From Paraburkholderia podalyriae (GTDB lineage Bacteria > Pseudomonadota > Gammaproteobacteria > Burkholderiales > Burkholderiaceae): a stretch of 64,000 nt of DNA. Location of the stretch: contig NZ_VZQQ01000009.1 of the NCBI RefSeq assembly GCF_014397785.1, positions 186,001 through 250,000 on the forward strand, read 5' to 3'. The notes under the pieces are model-generated. The model worked only from the letters and a program-made list of their open reading frames with translations. It was not told the DNA's origin and did no database searches. The position numbers and the translations under genes were made by a program. This document shows, one piece after another, positions 1 to 9,004 of this stretch. How positions within the stretch are numbered: position 1 is the stretch's first letter; every line of letters begins with the position of its first letter.

Positions 1-450
1 CAGCTCATGCGCGGCACGCAACGCGGGCGGAAACGGCCGAGGATCGAGCGCGTCAAGCTTGCGCTCCGCTTCGTCGAGACGGCCGATCAGCAGCAGACGC
101 CGCGCCGACAGATAACGCGCATGCGCCGCATTGACGCGATCGCCGTGCGCGTCGAGCGTGGCGGTCGCGGCGTCGAGTGTTCTGGCGGGCCATGCGAGAT
201 CGCGCGACGCGAGCGCGATCTCCGCTTCGGCGACCACGCATCTCGCGCGCGCCACCGCATGCTGCGCGCCGAACCCGCGCGCGGCGCCGCGCACCAACGC
301 CTTGGCGCGCACGAAATCGCCGAGCTGCGCCATCGCGATGCCGCGCAGCGCGAGTGCCGGCGCGTCGTCGCGCAACGCGACGCGGCCGAGCGCGCCAAGC
401 GGATCGCCGGCCGCGAGCGCGCGCGCCGCCGCCGAAATCAGCGCGTCCAC
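1..450 (-). CDS. TPR-like putative transcriptional regulator, N-terminal part (truncated by window edge)
   Basis: The minus-strand frame is open from a GTG at 450 to the window edge, with a GGAG about 9 bases upstream and an in-frame stop just before it. The 150 visible residues are Ala/Leu/Arg-rich helical repeats (VDALISAAARALAAGD, then AMAQLGDFVRAKALVRGAARGF and LLLIGRLDEAERKLDAL) that look like TPR-type helix pairs. Such repeats often precede a C-terminal DNA-binding domain in burkholderial regulators, but that part lies outside the window, so the regulator label is inference. It diverges from the DUF899-DUF2182 pair, a position typical of a local regulator. Other readings in this stretch are Arg-rich shadows. 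Confidence 0.55.
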   Translation of the reverse strand, partial: MDALISAAARALAAGDPLGALGRVALRDDAPALALRGIAMAQLGDFVRAKALVRGAARGFGAQHAVARARCVVAEAEIALASRDLAWPARTLDAATATLDAHGDRVNAAHARYLSARRLLLIGRLDEAERKLDALDPRPFPPALRAAHEL

Positions 451-617
451 GGCGTGCGACTCCGCGCGTAGCGCGTCAATGCATCAAGCGAATCCCGCCA
501 CACTTGTCACTCCCACCCGATCGATGCCCGGCCCTAATCTAACACGACCAACAACCGTCACCGATGCCGTCGGGCAAGGGCTCGCACGGCGCGGCACGAC
601 CCACGGAGGAACCCACG

Positions 618-1382
618 ATGACTACGCATCCGATCGGAACACGCGAACAGTGGCTCGCCGCGCGACGCGCGCTGCTCGACGCGGAAAAAGCCCACACGCG
701 ACACGGCGACGAGCTCGCGCGGCAACGCCAGGCGCTGCCGTGGGTGAAGATCGACAAGGCCTACCGCTTCGATACCGACGAAGGCAGCGCGTCGCTCGCC
801 GATCTGTTCAAAGGACGTTCGCAGCTGCTCGTCTACCACTTCATGTTCGGCCCCGACTATAAGGCGGGCTGCCCATCGTGCTCGTCGATCGCGGACGGCT
901 TCGCCGGCTTTGCCGTGCATCTCGCGCATCACGACGTGATGCTGACGGCGGTGTCGCGCGCGCCGCTCGACAAGCTGCAGGCGTACAAGCAGCGCATGGG
1001 ATGGACGTTTCCGTGGGCGTCGTCGGCCGGCGGCGATTTCAATTTCGACTTCAACGTCGCGTTCACCGAGGCGCAGCAACGGGCCGGCGATATCGAATAC
1101 AACTACGCGCGCAACAGTCTCGCGATGGACGTGACGCCCGCGCCCGAACCTGTCGCGCAGTTCGCGGCGACCTGCGGCACCGACGCGGCCACCTATTCGC
1201 GCGACCGGCCCGGCATGAGCGCGTTCGTACTCGAAGACGGTGTCGTCTATCACACGTATTCGACTTACGCGCGCGGTGTCGATGCGCTTTGGGGCATGTA
1301 CCAGTGGCTCGATCGCGCGCCGAAGGGACGCAACGAGACGGGTATCTGGTGGCGCCGTCACGACGAGTACGAGCAGTCATGA
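618..1382 (+). CDS. DUF899 (thioredoxin-like fold) family protein
   Basis: The 254-residue protein starts at ATG 618 behind a GGAGGA box at 605-610. An in-frame ATG at 564 would add 18 unsupported residues. Family hallmarks are visible: an N-terminal region ending WVKIDKAYRFDTDEGSASLADLF, then LLVYHFMFGPDYKAGCPSCSSIADGF with a CPSC pair where thioredoxins have CxxC, and a C-terminal YHTYSTYARGVDALWGMYQWLDRAP segment. DUF899 proteins are predicted redox or thiol proteins of unknown substrate. The stop overlaps the start of the DUF2182 gene (ATGA), so the two are translationally coupled. Confidence 0.9.
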   Translation: MTTHPIGTREQWLAARRALLDAEKAHTRHGDELARQRQALPWVKIDKAYRFDTDEGSASLADLFKGRSQLLVYHFMFGPDYKAGCPSCSSIADGFAGFAVHLAHHDVMLTAVSRAPLDKLQAYKQRMGWTFPWASSAGGDFNFDFNVAFTEAQQRAGDIEYNYARNSLAMDVTPAPEPVAQFAATCGTDAATYSRDRPGMSAFVLEDGVVYHTYSTYARGVDALWGMYQWLDRAPKGRNETGIWWRRHDEYEQS

Positions 1383-2212
1383 GCCCGCCCGTGCGCGCTG
1401 TCTGCGCGAGCGGGCAGCGCCTTGCCTCGCGGCGCGCGGCGCGCTCATCGCAGCGCGTGTTCATCGGCGTCTGCGCACTGATGTTCACCGCGAGCGTCGC
1501 GGCGACACTGGCGCACAGCGCGTCGATGTCGGCGATGGGCGCGTTGCCGATGCCCGGCGGCTGGTCGATGTCGACGCTATGGATGCCGACCTGCGGGCGC
1601 ACGTGGGCGCGCACCGCGGCATCGTTCATCGGCATGTGGCTCGTGATGATGGCGGCGATGATGCTGCCGTCATTCGTGCCGACGCTGCTGCGCTATCGCG
1701 ACGCCGTGGTCTCGCGAGCCAACCCCGGCCGGCTGGCCCTGCTGACGATGCTCGTGAGCGGCGCGTACGCCGTCGTATGGACGGCGCTCGGCGTCGCCGT
1801 GTTTGCGCTGGGCGCATCGCTCGCGGCGCTCGTGTTGCGGTGGCCAGCGCTCGCGCGTTTGGTACCGCTAGCGGTCAGCGTGATCATCCTGCTCGCGGGC
1901 GCGTTGCAGTTCAGCACATGGAAAGCCCGCCGCCTCGCCTGCTGCCGCGCCACGCCAAGCCTCACCGCCGATGCGGCCAGCGCGTGGCGATATGGTCTGC
2001 GGGTCGGCATCGATTGCGCCGGTTGCTGCGGGGGTCTCACGGCGATTCTGCTGGTCGCCGGCATGACGGATTTGCGCTTGATGGCCGCCGTGACGGCTGC
2101 CATCACGGCCGAGCGCGTTGCGCCGACCGGCGCGCGCGTCGCGCGTGCGATCGGCGCCATGGCCGTCGGCGGCGCGGGCTTGCTGCTGATCCGAGCCATT
2201 CCAGCCGGCTGA
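1379..2212 (+). CDS. DUF2182 integral membrane protein
   Basis: The 277-residue membrane protein starts at ATG 1379, inside the DUF899 stop codon. After a basic N-terminus it has several hydrophobic helices. The family-typical block FIGMWLVMMAAMMLPSFVP lies near residue 80, and a Cys-rich IDCAGCCGGLTAILLVAGMTDL segment lies near residue 220, which is why the family is described as predicted metal-binding. Co-occurrence of DUF2182 with DUF899 suggests one pathway, perhaps metal or redox related, but no substrate can be read from the sequence. The gene is followed by about 200 bases before the DUF4148 gene. Confidence 0.88.
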   Translation: MSPPVRAVCASGQRLASRRAARSSQRVFIGVCALMFTASVAATLAHSASMSAMGALPMPGGWSMSTLWMPTCGRTWARTAASFIGMWLVMMAAMMLPSFVPTLLRYRDAVVSRANPGRLALLTMLVSGAYAVVWTALGVAVFALGASLAALVLRWPALARLVPLAVSVIILLAGALQFSTWKARRLACCRATPSLTADAASAWRYGLRVGIDCAGCCGGLTAILLVAGMTDLRLMAAVTAAITAERVAPTGARVARAIGAMAVGGAGLLLIRAIPAG

Positions 2213-2312
2213 CGCATGCGCGGTAGCTGCCGCCGATCGCTGCGCAAATAGATGCTCGGCGGCCCTGCTGTCTCAATATTGTTTTTGTTTCGGAAACAGT
2301 GAGTTCAGGAAT

Positions 2313-2327
2313 TAGGTATTTACCCTA
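2313..2327. promoter_or_regulatory. Interrupted palindrome TAGGTATTTACCCTA upstream of DUF4148 gene
   Basis: The motif TAGGTATTTACCCTA sits 85 bases before the DUF4148 start. A nearby GTTTCGGAAAC palindrome lies at about 2288-2298. Together they look like regulator or promoter elements. No factor can be named from the sequence. Confidence 0.35.
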
Positions 2328-2411
2328 GTTTCCGCTCCCCCTAGACTGTCATCACTGCTGCAAACCCATGAGTTCCACAGCCTAACAAGACAAAACCTGG
2401 AGGTAGTAAAA

Positions 2412-2678
2412 ATGAAATCGCTCGTTCAAGCTGTCGTTATCGCCGCTACGCTCGCTGCTCCGGTTGCTGTTTTCGCTCAATCGAACCAGCCGCTGACCCG
2501 TGCGCAAGTCCGTGAAGAACTGGCTCAGATCGAAAAGGCCGGCTACAACCCGGCACGTTCGAACCCGAACGAATACCCGTCGAACATTCAGGCTGCCGAA
2601 GCTCGCGTCGCGGCGCAAAACAGCGCCGTCGGCGGCGTGAACAGCGGTTCGTCGCAGCAAGGTCACGCAGCGCAGTAA
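2412..2678 (+). CDS. DUF4148 domain small periplasmic protein
   Basis: This 88-residue protein has a Sec signal peptide (MKSLVQAVVIAATLAAPVAVFA, cleavage before QSNQ) and the DUF4148 signature LTRAQVREELAQIEKAGYNPA, followed by a short Ser/Gln/Asn-rich tail. A GGAGG box precedes the ATG. DUF4148 proteins are abundant, function-unknown exported proteins of Burkholderiaceae, often induced under stress. It has its own promoter region and a strong hairpin after it, so it is probably monocistronic. Its lower G+C and codon use differ from its neighbours, consistent with high expression. Confidence 0.92.
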   Translation: MKSLVQAVVIAATLAAPVAVFAQSNQPLTRAQVREELAQIEKAGYNPARSNPNEYPSNIQAAEARVAAQNSAVGGVNSGSSQQGHAAQ

Positions 2679-2760
2679 GGCGTCCGCGGTTGGAAAGTTG
2701 CTGTAGATGTAGCTGTACCTGCCGGAGCGCTCTGCCTTAGTGCTCCCGCGGCTTCCCCTG

Positions 2761-2806
2761 CTGGCCCGCCATCGCGATTGAATGCGATGGCGGGCCAGTT
2801 TCGTTT
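2761..2806. terminator. Strong bidirectional hairpin terminator between DUF4148 gene and xylA
   Basis: A perfect 15-bp stem (CTGGCCCGCCATCGC at 2761-2775 pairing with 2784-2798) with an 8-base loop is followed by TTTCGTTT. It sits between two converging genes and would serve both. Confidence 0.8.
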
Positions 2807-2827
2807 GGGGAGCGTCGCTGCTGCGCG

Positions 2828-4270
2828 TCAAACGGCGCCCGGGTTGATATACGCGGTCTTCACCAACGTATAGAACTCGCGGGCATAGGCGCCCTGCTCG
2901 CGCGGACCGTAGCTCGACCCCTTCCTGCCGCCGAACGGCACGTGATAATCGACACCCGCGGTCGCGGTGTTGACCATCACCATGCCGGCCTGCACATGGC
3001 GGCGGAAATGAGTCGCGTATTTCAGCGACGTCGTGCAGATGCCGGCCGACAGCCCGAACTCGGTATCGTTGGCAACCGCGAGCGCTTCCTGGTAGTCCTT
3101 GACCTTGATGACCGACGCCACCGGCCCGAACACCTCCTCGCGGTTGACGCGCATCGCCGACGTCGTCTCCGTGACCAGCGCCGGCGCAAGGAAGTAGCCG
3201 CGCGTCGAGCCTTCGACTCGCTCGCCGCCGAACACCGTGCCGCCCTCCGCGCGCGCGATCGCCAGATAGCGTTCGTCCTGTGCCAACTGCTTGTCATCGA
3301 CGACCGGGCCAATGTGCGTCCCGTCCACGAGCGCATCGCCGACCTTCAGCGCCCGCATGCGCGCCTTCATGCCGTCGATAAAACGGTCATAGATCCCCGC
3401 GGTCACGATCAGCCGGCTCGATGCCGTGCAACGCTGGCCCGTGGAGTAGAACGCGCCGTTGATGCAGGCTTCGATGGCGACGTCGAGATCGGCGTCGTCG
3501 AGCACGACCATCGGGTTCTTGCCGCCCATTTCCAGCTGGAATTTCTTGCCCGACTCGAAGCATTTCGCGCCGATCGCGCGACCCGTCGAAACGGAGCCGG
3601 TAAAGCTGATCGCATCGACATCCGGCGACGAAACGAGCGCCTCGCCGACCACCGAACCGCGCCCCATCACGAGATTGATCACGCCCGCCGGCGCGCCCGC
3701 ATCAGCGATGATCTTGACCAGCTCCCACGTGCAGCCCGGCACCAGATCGGCCGGCTTGATGACGACCGTGTTGCCATACGCGAGCGCCGGCGCGATTTTC
3801 CACGCCGGAATCGCGATCGGAAAATTCCACGGCGTAATCAGACCGACCACGCCGATCGGCTCGCGCGTCATTTCGACCGTCATGCCCGGCCGCACCGACG
3901 GCATCGTTTCTCCGCCGAGGCGCAGTGCTTCGCCCGCAAAGAACTTGAAGATCTGCCCGGCGCGGCCCACTTCGCCGATCCCCTCGGGCAGCGTCTTGCC
4001 CTCTTCACGCGCGAGCAGCTTGCCGAGCTCCGCCTTGCGCGCGAGGATCGCGCTGCCCGCCTGGTCGAGTAAGTCGAAGCGCTGCTGCGGCGTGGACAGC
4101 GACCACTGCGCGAAGGCCTTGCGCGCGGCGCTGATCGCGCGGTGCGTCTGCGCGGCGTCGGCTTGCGCGAATTCGCCGATCACGTCGTCGAGATTCGACG
4201 GATTGACATTGCGCGACACGCTCGCGCCGTCGACCCATTGTCCGTCGATGTAGTTTGCAAACTGACTCAT
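2828..4270 (-). CDS. xylA: Alpha-ketoglutaric semialdehyde dehydrogenase (aldehyde dehydrogenase family)
   Basis: This 480-residue NAD(P)-dependent aldehyde dehydrogenase carries the full family signature: ITPWNFPIAIPAWK (residues 145-158), the FTGSVSTG cofactor loop (223-230), general-base Glu247 in LEMGGKNP and nucleophile Cys281 in GQRCTASSR. In this cluster its substrate is most likely 2,5-dioxopentanoate (alpha-ketoglutaric semialdehyde), oxidised to 2-oxoglutarate as the last step of the Weimberg xylose pathway. The symbol follows the Caulobacter xylXABCD naming and must not be confused with xylose isomerase. It is the last gene of the MFS-xylD-xylX-xylA string, 39 bases after xylX. The exact substrate rests on context. 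Confidence 0.88.
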   Translation of the reverse strand: MSQFANYIDGQWVDGASVSRNVNPSNLDDVIGEFAQADAAQTHRAISAARKAFAQWSLSTPQQRFDLLDQAGSAILARKAELGKLLAREEGKTLPEGIGEVGRAGQIFKFFAGEALRLGGETMPSVRPGMTVEMTREPIGVVGLITPWNFPIAIPAWKIAPALAYGNTVVIKPADLVPGCTWELVKIIADAGAPAGVINLVMGRGSVVGEALVSSPDVDAISFTGSVSTGRAIGAKCFESGKKFQLEMGGKNPMVVLDDADLDVAIEACINGAFYSTGQRCTASSRLIVTAGIYDRFIDGMKARMRALKVGDALVDGTHIGPVVDDKQLAQDERYLAIARAEGGTVFGGERVEGSTRGYFLAPALVTETTSAMRVNREEVFGPVASVIKVKDYQEALAVANDTEFGLSAGICTTSLKYATHFRRHVQAGMVMVNTATAGVDYHVPFGGRKGSSYGPREQGAYAREFYTLVKTAYINPGAV

Positions 4271-4309
4271 GTCCTGATTCTCCTTTCGAAAATTGCAGCG
4301 ACAATCCTG

Positions 4310-5497
4310 TTATCCAGCAATCAGCAGGCCACGTGCCGCGAGGTTGCGATACAGCGCGCGCACGCCGAACGTCCACGGTTCGATTTCGGTGGACAGACGC
4401 ACCGTGTTGGTCAGCGCGCCGAGCCGCGGCGTCGAGATCGTCACGCGATCGCCGAGGTGGTGGGTGAAGCCGCCGCCTGGCGCGTCGCGGTCCTTGATCG
4501 GCGAGAACATCGTGCCGAGGAACAGCATGAAGCCGTCCGGGTACTGGTGGTGACGGCCGCAGGTCTGCGCGACGAGGTCGGCCGGGTCGCGACTGATCTC
4601 GCTCATGTGGCTCACGCCGTCGAGCACGAAGTGGTCGTCGGCGCCTTCGACGCGCAGCGAAACGCTCGCCGCGCGCACCGAGTCGAGCGAGAACGTGTCG
4701 TCGAACAGACGCACGAACGGGCCGATCGCGCACGAGCCGTTGTTGTCCTTGCACTTGCCGAGCAGCAGTGCCGAGCGGCCTTCGATGTCACGCAGGTTCA
4801 CGTCGTTGCCGAGCGTCGCGCCGACGATGCCGCCGCGGCTATTCACCGCGAGCACGATTTCCGGCTCCGGGTTGTTCCACACCGACGCGGCCAGCAGGCC
4901 GACGTCCGCGCCGAAGCCGACCGCCGACATCGGCTGCGACTTGGAAAACACTTCGGCGTCCGGACCGATGCCGACTTCCATGTATTGCGACCACGCATCG
5001 CGACGCTCGAGCTCGGCCTTCAGCTTCATCGCCGCTTCCGAGCCCGGCTTGATCTTCGACAGGTCGGTGCCGATCGTCGACGCGATCGTCGCGCGCACTT
5101 CCTTCGCCTTCGCCGGATCGCCGCCGGCCTGCTCCTCGATCACGCGCTCGATCAGGCTTACCGCGAACGTGACGCCGCAGGCCTTGATCGCCTGCACGTC
5201 GCACGGCGCGAGCAGGCGCACGGCGGGCACGCTCGCGCCGGGCAGGTTCGCCTCGATCAGCTGCGCGACCGCTCCGAGCGATACCCCCGGCGCGCTGCGC
5301 GCGAGCTGCGCGGCATCATCGCGCTCGAACAGGTCGGCGGTGGTCGGCACGGTCGCGGTGATGTCGAACACCTCGCCGCCGCGCACGACGACCACGCACG
5401 GTCCTTCGTGCTGCTCGGTCTTGCGCCACACGCGGCCGACGAGCAGCGCATCGGTCAGATCGCCGGGAAGAAAGCTGGAGGGGGAAGTTGCGGACAT
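4310..5497 (-). CDS. xylX: 2-keto-3-deoxy-D-xylonate dehydratase (fumarylacetoacetate hydrolase family)
   Basis: The 395-residue protein belongs to the FAH superfamily. Its C-terminal half has the metal-binding and active-site pattern of the fold, with EPEIVLAVNSRGGIVGATLGNDVNLRDIEGRSALLLGKCKDNNGSCAIGPF and a late TMFSPIKDRDAPGGGFTHHLGDRVTI block. Its length and these motifs fit the XylX-type dehydratases that convert 2-keto-3-deoxy-pentonates to alpha-ketoglutaric semialdehyde, not true fumarylacetoacetases. It sits between xylonate dehydratase and semialdehyde dehydrogenase, which are the preceding and following pathway steps. An L-arabonate-type substrate cannot be excluded. Confidence 0.85.
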   Translation of the reverse strand: MSATSPSSFLPGDLTDALLVGRVWRKTEQHEGPCVVVVRGGEVFDITATVPTTADLFERDDAAQLARSAPGVSLGAVAQLIEANLPGASVPAVRLLAPCDVQAIKACGVTFAVSLIERVIEEQAGGDPAKAKEVRATIASTIGTDLSKIKPGSEAAMKLKAELERRDAWSQYMEVGIGPDAEVFSKSQPMSAVGFGADVGLLAASVWNNPEPEIVLAVNSRGGIVGATLGNDVNLRDIEGRSALLLGKCKDNNGSCAIGPFVRLFDDTFSLDSVRAASVSLRVEGADDHFVLDGVSHMSEISRDPADLVAQTCGRHHQYPDGFMLFLGTMFSPIKDRDAPGGGFTHHLGDRVTISTPRLGALTNTVRLSTEIEPWTFGVRALYRNLAARGLLIAG

Positions 5498-5581
5498 GGG
5501 ATGGGCTCTTTCGAATAAGTTGAGAAACGGGCAAGGCCGGGCGTCGCGTTGCGTGCGAGGCCCGGCCTTGTCACCTGCATG

Positions 5582-7366
5582 TCAATGCGAATGCCGTGGA
5601 TTGCCGCGCTCGGCAATCACCTTCAGATAAAGCGTCGCCGGTTCCAGACAGCCGCCGGTCGAAAGCTGGCCGACCGTCTTGCGGTACAGCTCCTGCCACG
5701 GCGTTTGCGCGGGCGGAATTTCGAACCTCACGGTTTCGCGGCGTCGCGCGAGTTCGGCTTCGTCGACCAGCACGTTGACGCTGCGCGAATTCAGATCGAC
5801 ACGGATGCGATCGTTCGTGCGCAGCAGCGCAAGGCCGCCGCCCACCGCCGCTTCCGGCGACATGTTCAGAATCGACGGGCTCGCGGACGTGCCGCTCTGA
5901 CGGCCGTCGCCGAGCGTCGGCAGCGACGTGATGCCCTGACGCACGAGCGCCGCCGGCGGCGCCATGTTGACGACCTCGGCGCTGCCGGGATAGCCGACCG
6001 TGCCCGTGCCGCGAATCACGAGGATGCAATGCTCGTCGATTTCGAGCGACGGGTCGTTGATGCGCGCGTGATAGTCCTCGGGACCGTCGAACACGATGGC
6101 GCGCGCTTCGAAGCTGTTTTCCGCGCCGGGCTCGCTCAGATAGGTCTGGCGGAACGCTTCCCCGACCACCGACATCTTCATGATCGCGCTGTCGAAGAAG
6201 TTGCCCGACAGCACCATGAAGCCGGCGCCGTGCTTCAGCGGATCGTCGGTCGTCTTGATGACCTCGCGATCCGGCGCGGGCGCGGCGGCTGCGATCTCGC
6301 CCATCGTGCGGCCCGACACGGTCAGGCAATGCTCATGCACGAGGCCGCCTTTCGCGAGCTCGCGCATCACCGCTGGCACGCCGCCCGCGCGATGGAAACT
6401 CTCGCCGAGATATTCGCCGGCGGGCATGCAGTTGACGATCAGCGGCACCGGCTCGCCGACGCGCTGCCAGTCCTCGAGACTCAGCTCGACGCCCATGTGC
6501 CGCGCTATCGCGATCAGATGCGGCGGGCAGTTGGTCGACGCGCCGAGCGCCGACGCGACGACGATCGCGTTTTCGAACGCTTCTTTCGTCATGATCTTCG
6601 ACGGCCGCACGTCCTCGCGCACCAGATCGACGATGCGCTTGCCGGTTGCGTAGGCCATCTGGCCGCGCTCGCGGTAAGCGGCCGGAATGCTCGCGCAACC
6701 GGGCAGCGACATGCCGAGCGCTTCGGCGAGACTATTCATCGACAGCGCGGTGCCCATCGTGTTGCAGTGACCGATCGACAGCGACGACGCGGTGGTCAGC
6801 TCCATGAAGCCTTCATAGTCGATCTCGCCGGTCGCCAGCAGATTGCGTGCATGCCAGATCACGGTGCCCGACCCGACGCGCTTGCCGTCGTGCCAGCCGT
6901 CGAGCATCGGGCCGCCGGACAGCACGATCGCCGGCATATCGACGGTGGCCGCCGCCATCAGGCACGCGGGCGTCGTCTTGTCGCAGCCGGTGGTCAGCAC
7001 GACGCCGTCGAGCGGGAAGCCGTGCAGGATTTCGACGAGGCCCAGATACGCGAGGTTGCGGTCGAGCGCGGCGGTCGGCCGGCGGCTCTGCTCGGCGAGC
7101 GGATGCACCGGAAACTCCATCGGAATGCCGCCCGCGTCGCGGATGCCGGCCTTCGTGCGCGCCGCGAGTTCGATGTGATGGCGATTGCACGGCGCGAGAT
7201 CGCTGCCCGTCTGCGCGATGCCGATGATCGGCCGGCCCGACTGCAGCTCTTCGCGCGTCAGACCGTAGTTCATGAAACGCTCGACATACAGCGCCGTCAT
7301 ATCCGCGTGCGAGGGATCGTCGAACCATTCCTGGCTGCGCAGCCGGCGCGGGGTGGATGCTGACAT
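5582..7366 (-). CDS. xylD: D-xylonate dehydratase (IlvD/EDD family)
   Basis: This 594-residue protein of the IlvD/EDD dehydratase family converts D-xylonate to 2-keto-3-deoxy-D-xylonate. The Fe-S cluster cysteines are seen in LAPCNRHH, TTGCDKTTPACLMAA and IGHCNTMGTALSMNSLAEALGMSLPGCASIPA. The C-terminal substrate loop reads LPTLGDGRQSGTSASPSILNMSPEAAVGGGLA. ATG 7366 is chosen (MSASTPRRLRSQEWFDD) because a purine-rich AGAGAG precedes it; the ATG at 7417 is unsupported. The pentonate-dehydratase branch is indicated by the RSQEWFDDP N-terminus and by cluster context. Arabonate or galactonate activity is an alternative. Confidence 0.9.
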   Translation of the reverse strand: MSASTPRRLRSQEWFDDPSHADMTALYVERFMNYGLTREELQSGRPIIGIAQTGSDLAPCNRHHIELAARTKAGIRDAGGIPMEFPVHPLAEQSRRPTAALDRNLAYLGLVEILHGFPLDGVVLTTGCDKTTPACLMAAATVDMPAIVLSGGPMLDGWHDGKRVGSGTVIWHARNLLATGEIDYEGFMELTTASSLSIGHCNTMGTALSMNSLAEALGMSLPGCASIPAAYRERGQMAYATGKRIVDLVREDVRPSKIMTKEAFENAIVVASALGASTNCPPHLIAIARHMGVELSLEDWQRVGEPVPLIVNCMPAGEYLGESFHRAGGVPAVMRELAKGGLVHEHCLTVSGRTMGEIAAAAPAPDREVIKTTDDPLKHGAGFMVLSGNFFDSAIMKMSVVGEAFRQTYLSEPGAENSFEARAIVFDGPEDYHARINDPSLEIDEHCILVIRGTGTVGYPGSAEVVNMAPPAALVRQGITSLPTLGDGRQSGTSASPSILNMSPEAAVGGGLALLRTNDRIRVDLNSRSVNVLVDEAELARRRETVRFEIPPAQTPWQELYRKTVGQLSTGGCLEPATLYLKVIAERGNPRHSH

Positions 7367-7398
7367 GATGCTTATCTCTCTTTCATGGTTTGGGTTGC

Positions 7399-8814
7399 TT
7401 ATGCGTGCTCCGCGCATTCAGCCGGTTTCTGTGCGGGCGCCGTGTCACGGCCGGGTCCGCCGTCCTGATTCGACGCGGCGCGAGCCAGCATCGTGCGCGG
7501 CACGAGCAGGATCAGCACGCAGCTGACCAGCAGACACGCACCGAGCGCGTAAGTGCCGTTGTTGATGTCGCCGGTCAGGTTTTTGGCCACCGCGGTAATC
7601 ATCGAACCGGTAAAGCCGGACAGATTGCCGATCGCGTTGATCATCGCGATGCCGGCCGCCGCGGCGGCGCCCGACAGCAACTGCCCCGGGAACGTCCAGT
7701 AAATCGGCATCAACGCAAGGATGCCGGCGGTGGCGATCGTCAGAAATGTGATCGCCCACACCACATGATGCGCCAAAGCCGCGCTCATGATCAGGCCGAT
7801 TCCGCCGATCAGAGCCGGAATCGCCGCATGCAGGCGCCGCTCGCCGGTTTTCTTCGAATGCGCGGCGTTCGCGAGCGTCGCAATGATGGCCACGCCGTAC
7901 GGGATCGCGGTCAGCAGGCCGATATGCAGCGGGTCCTGCACGCCGGTCGCTTTGATGATCGACGGCAGCCAGAACGCGAGCCCGTAGAAACCGGTATTGA
8001 ACGTGAGCAAAATCGCGACCAGCAGCCAGACGCGCGGATCGCGCACCGCCGAGCCGAAGCGTGCGGTCTTGTGTGCGCTTTCGCGCTGCAGATTCGCCGC
8101 CAGCAGGCTCTTCTCTTGCGGCGTGAGCCAGCGGGCGCGGTCGATGCCGTCGTCGAGCGAGAAGTACACGACGAACGCGGTCAGCAGCGACGGCACGCCT
8201 TCGATCAGCAGCATCCACTGCCAGCCCTGATAGCCGAACAGGCCGGCCGTATGCTCCATCAGCCAGCCCGACACGATGCCGCCGAGCATCAGGCTGACCG
8301 GCATCGCGATCAGGAAACCGGACATCACGCGGCTTTGGCGCTGCGCGGGAAACCAGAAGTTCAGGTACAGAATCACGCCGGGGAAAAAGCCCGCCTCGCA
8401 GATCCCGAGCAGGAAGCGCAGCATGTAGAACATCGTCGCGGTTTCGACGTGCGCGAGCTGCGCGAGCGGTGCGACGAACGCGAGCGCCATCGACACGAGC
8501 CCCCAGGTGAACATGATCCGCGCGATCCAGAAGCGCGCGCCGTAGCGATGCAGGAACACGTTGCTTGGCACTTCGAAGATGAAGTAGCCCCAGAAGAACA
8601 CGCTCGCGCCGATCGCGTACATCGTGTCGGACAGGCCGAGATCGTCGAGCATCTGCAGCTTCGCGAAGCCGACGTTCACGCGATCCAGATACGCGACCAC
8701 GTAGCACAGCAACAACACCGGCAGCAGCCGGCGCACGACCTTGCGATAGGTCCTTTCCTCGAACTCGTCGACGCGCGCGGCGGGCGCGGCGATGGCGGAC
8801 GGTACAGCGGTCAT
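7399..8814 (-). CDS. MFS transporter, anion:cation symporter (ACS)-type, putative pentonate/sugar-acid importer
   Basis: The 471-residue, 12-helix transporter has the ACS-family features LLPVLLLCYVVAYLDRVNVGFAKLQM in helix 1 and FFWGYFIFEVPSNVFLHRYGARFWIARIMFTWG around helices 2-3, followed by LLGICEAGFFPGVILYL. ACS members import organic anions such as tartrate, galactonate or phthalate. Being the first gene of the xylD-xylX-xylA string, it probably takes up xylonate or a related sugar acid. The start at 8814 has a GGAG box six bases upstream, better than the start at 8889. A perfect LacI-type palindrome lies 86 bases upstream (8900-8911). Confidence 0.85.
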   Translation of the reverse strand: MTAVPSAIAAPAARVDEFEERTYRKVVRRLLPVLLLCYVVAYLDRVNVGFAKLQMLDDLGLSDTMYAIGASVFFWGYFIFEVPSNVFLHRYGARFWIARIMFTWGLVSMALAFVAPLAQLAHVETATMFYMLRFLLGICEAGFFPGVILYLNFWFPAQRQSRVMSGFLIAMPVSLMLGGIVSGWLMEHTAGLFGYQGWQWMLLIEGVPSLLTAFVVYFSLDDGIDRARWLTPQEKSLLAANLQRESAHKTARFGSAVRDPRVWLLVAILLTFNTGFYGLAFWLPSIIKATGVQDPLHIGLLTAIPYGVAIIATLANAAHSKKTGERRLHAAIPALIGGIGLIMSAALAHHVVWAITFLTIATAGILALMPIYWTFPGQLLSGAAAAAGIAMINAIGNLSGFTGSMITAVAKNLTGDINNGTYALGACLLVSCVLILLVPRTMLARAASNQDGGPGRDTAPAQKPAECAEHA

Positions 8815-8899
8815 TCGTATCTCCATCAGCGTATTTTGGGTCGGAAATGCCGTTGTCTCGCGGCTCGTGCGATTTGAGCCGACAGGCACCGCCGGTTAA

Positions 8900-8911
8900 G
8901 TTACCGGTAAC
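8900..8911. promoter_or_regulatory. LacI-type operator GTTACCGGTAAC upstream of MFS-xylDXA
   Basis: This is a perfect 12-base palindrome with the central CG typical of LacI-family operators. It lies in the 190-base gap between the LacI gene and the MFS gene. The XylR-like regulator ending at 9005 is the obvious candidate ligand. Close variants occur before the porin and the xylanase. Confidence 0.65.
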
Positions 8912-9004
8912 ATTTCCAGCTGTGGATGTTACGCTCGGCTTACCAACCGGACAACCAAGGGATATCCCTGATCTGCTTGATTAAGGGGAGTGCTAGTGCG
9001 CCAT

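Noticed and set aside
5549..7363. 604-codon open frame antisense to xylD
   Set aside because: It mirrors xylD in the high-GC third-position shadow frame, is His/Arg-rich, and shows no domain. xylD on the other strand has complete family motifs.
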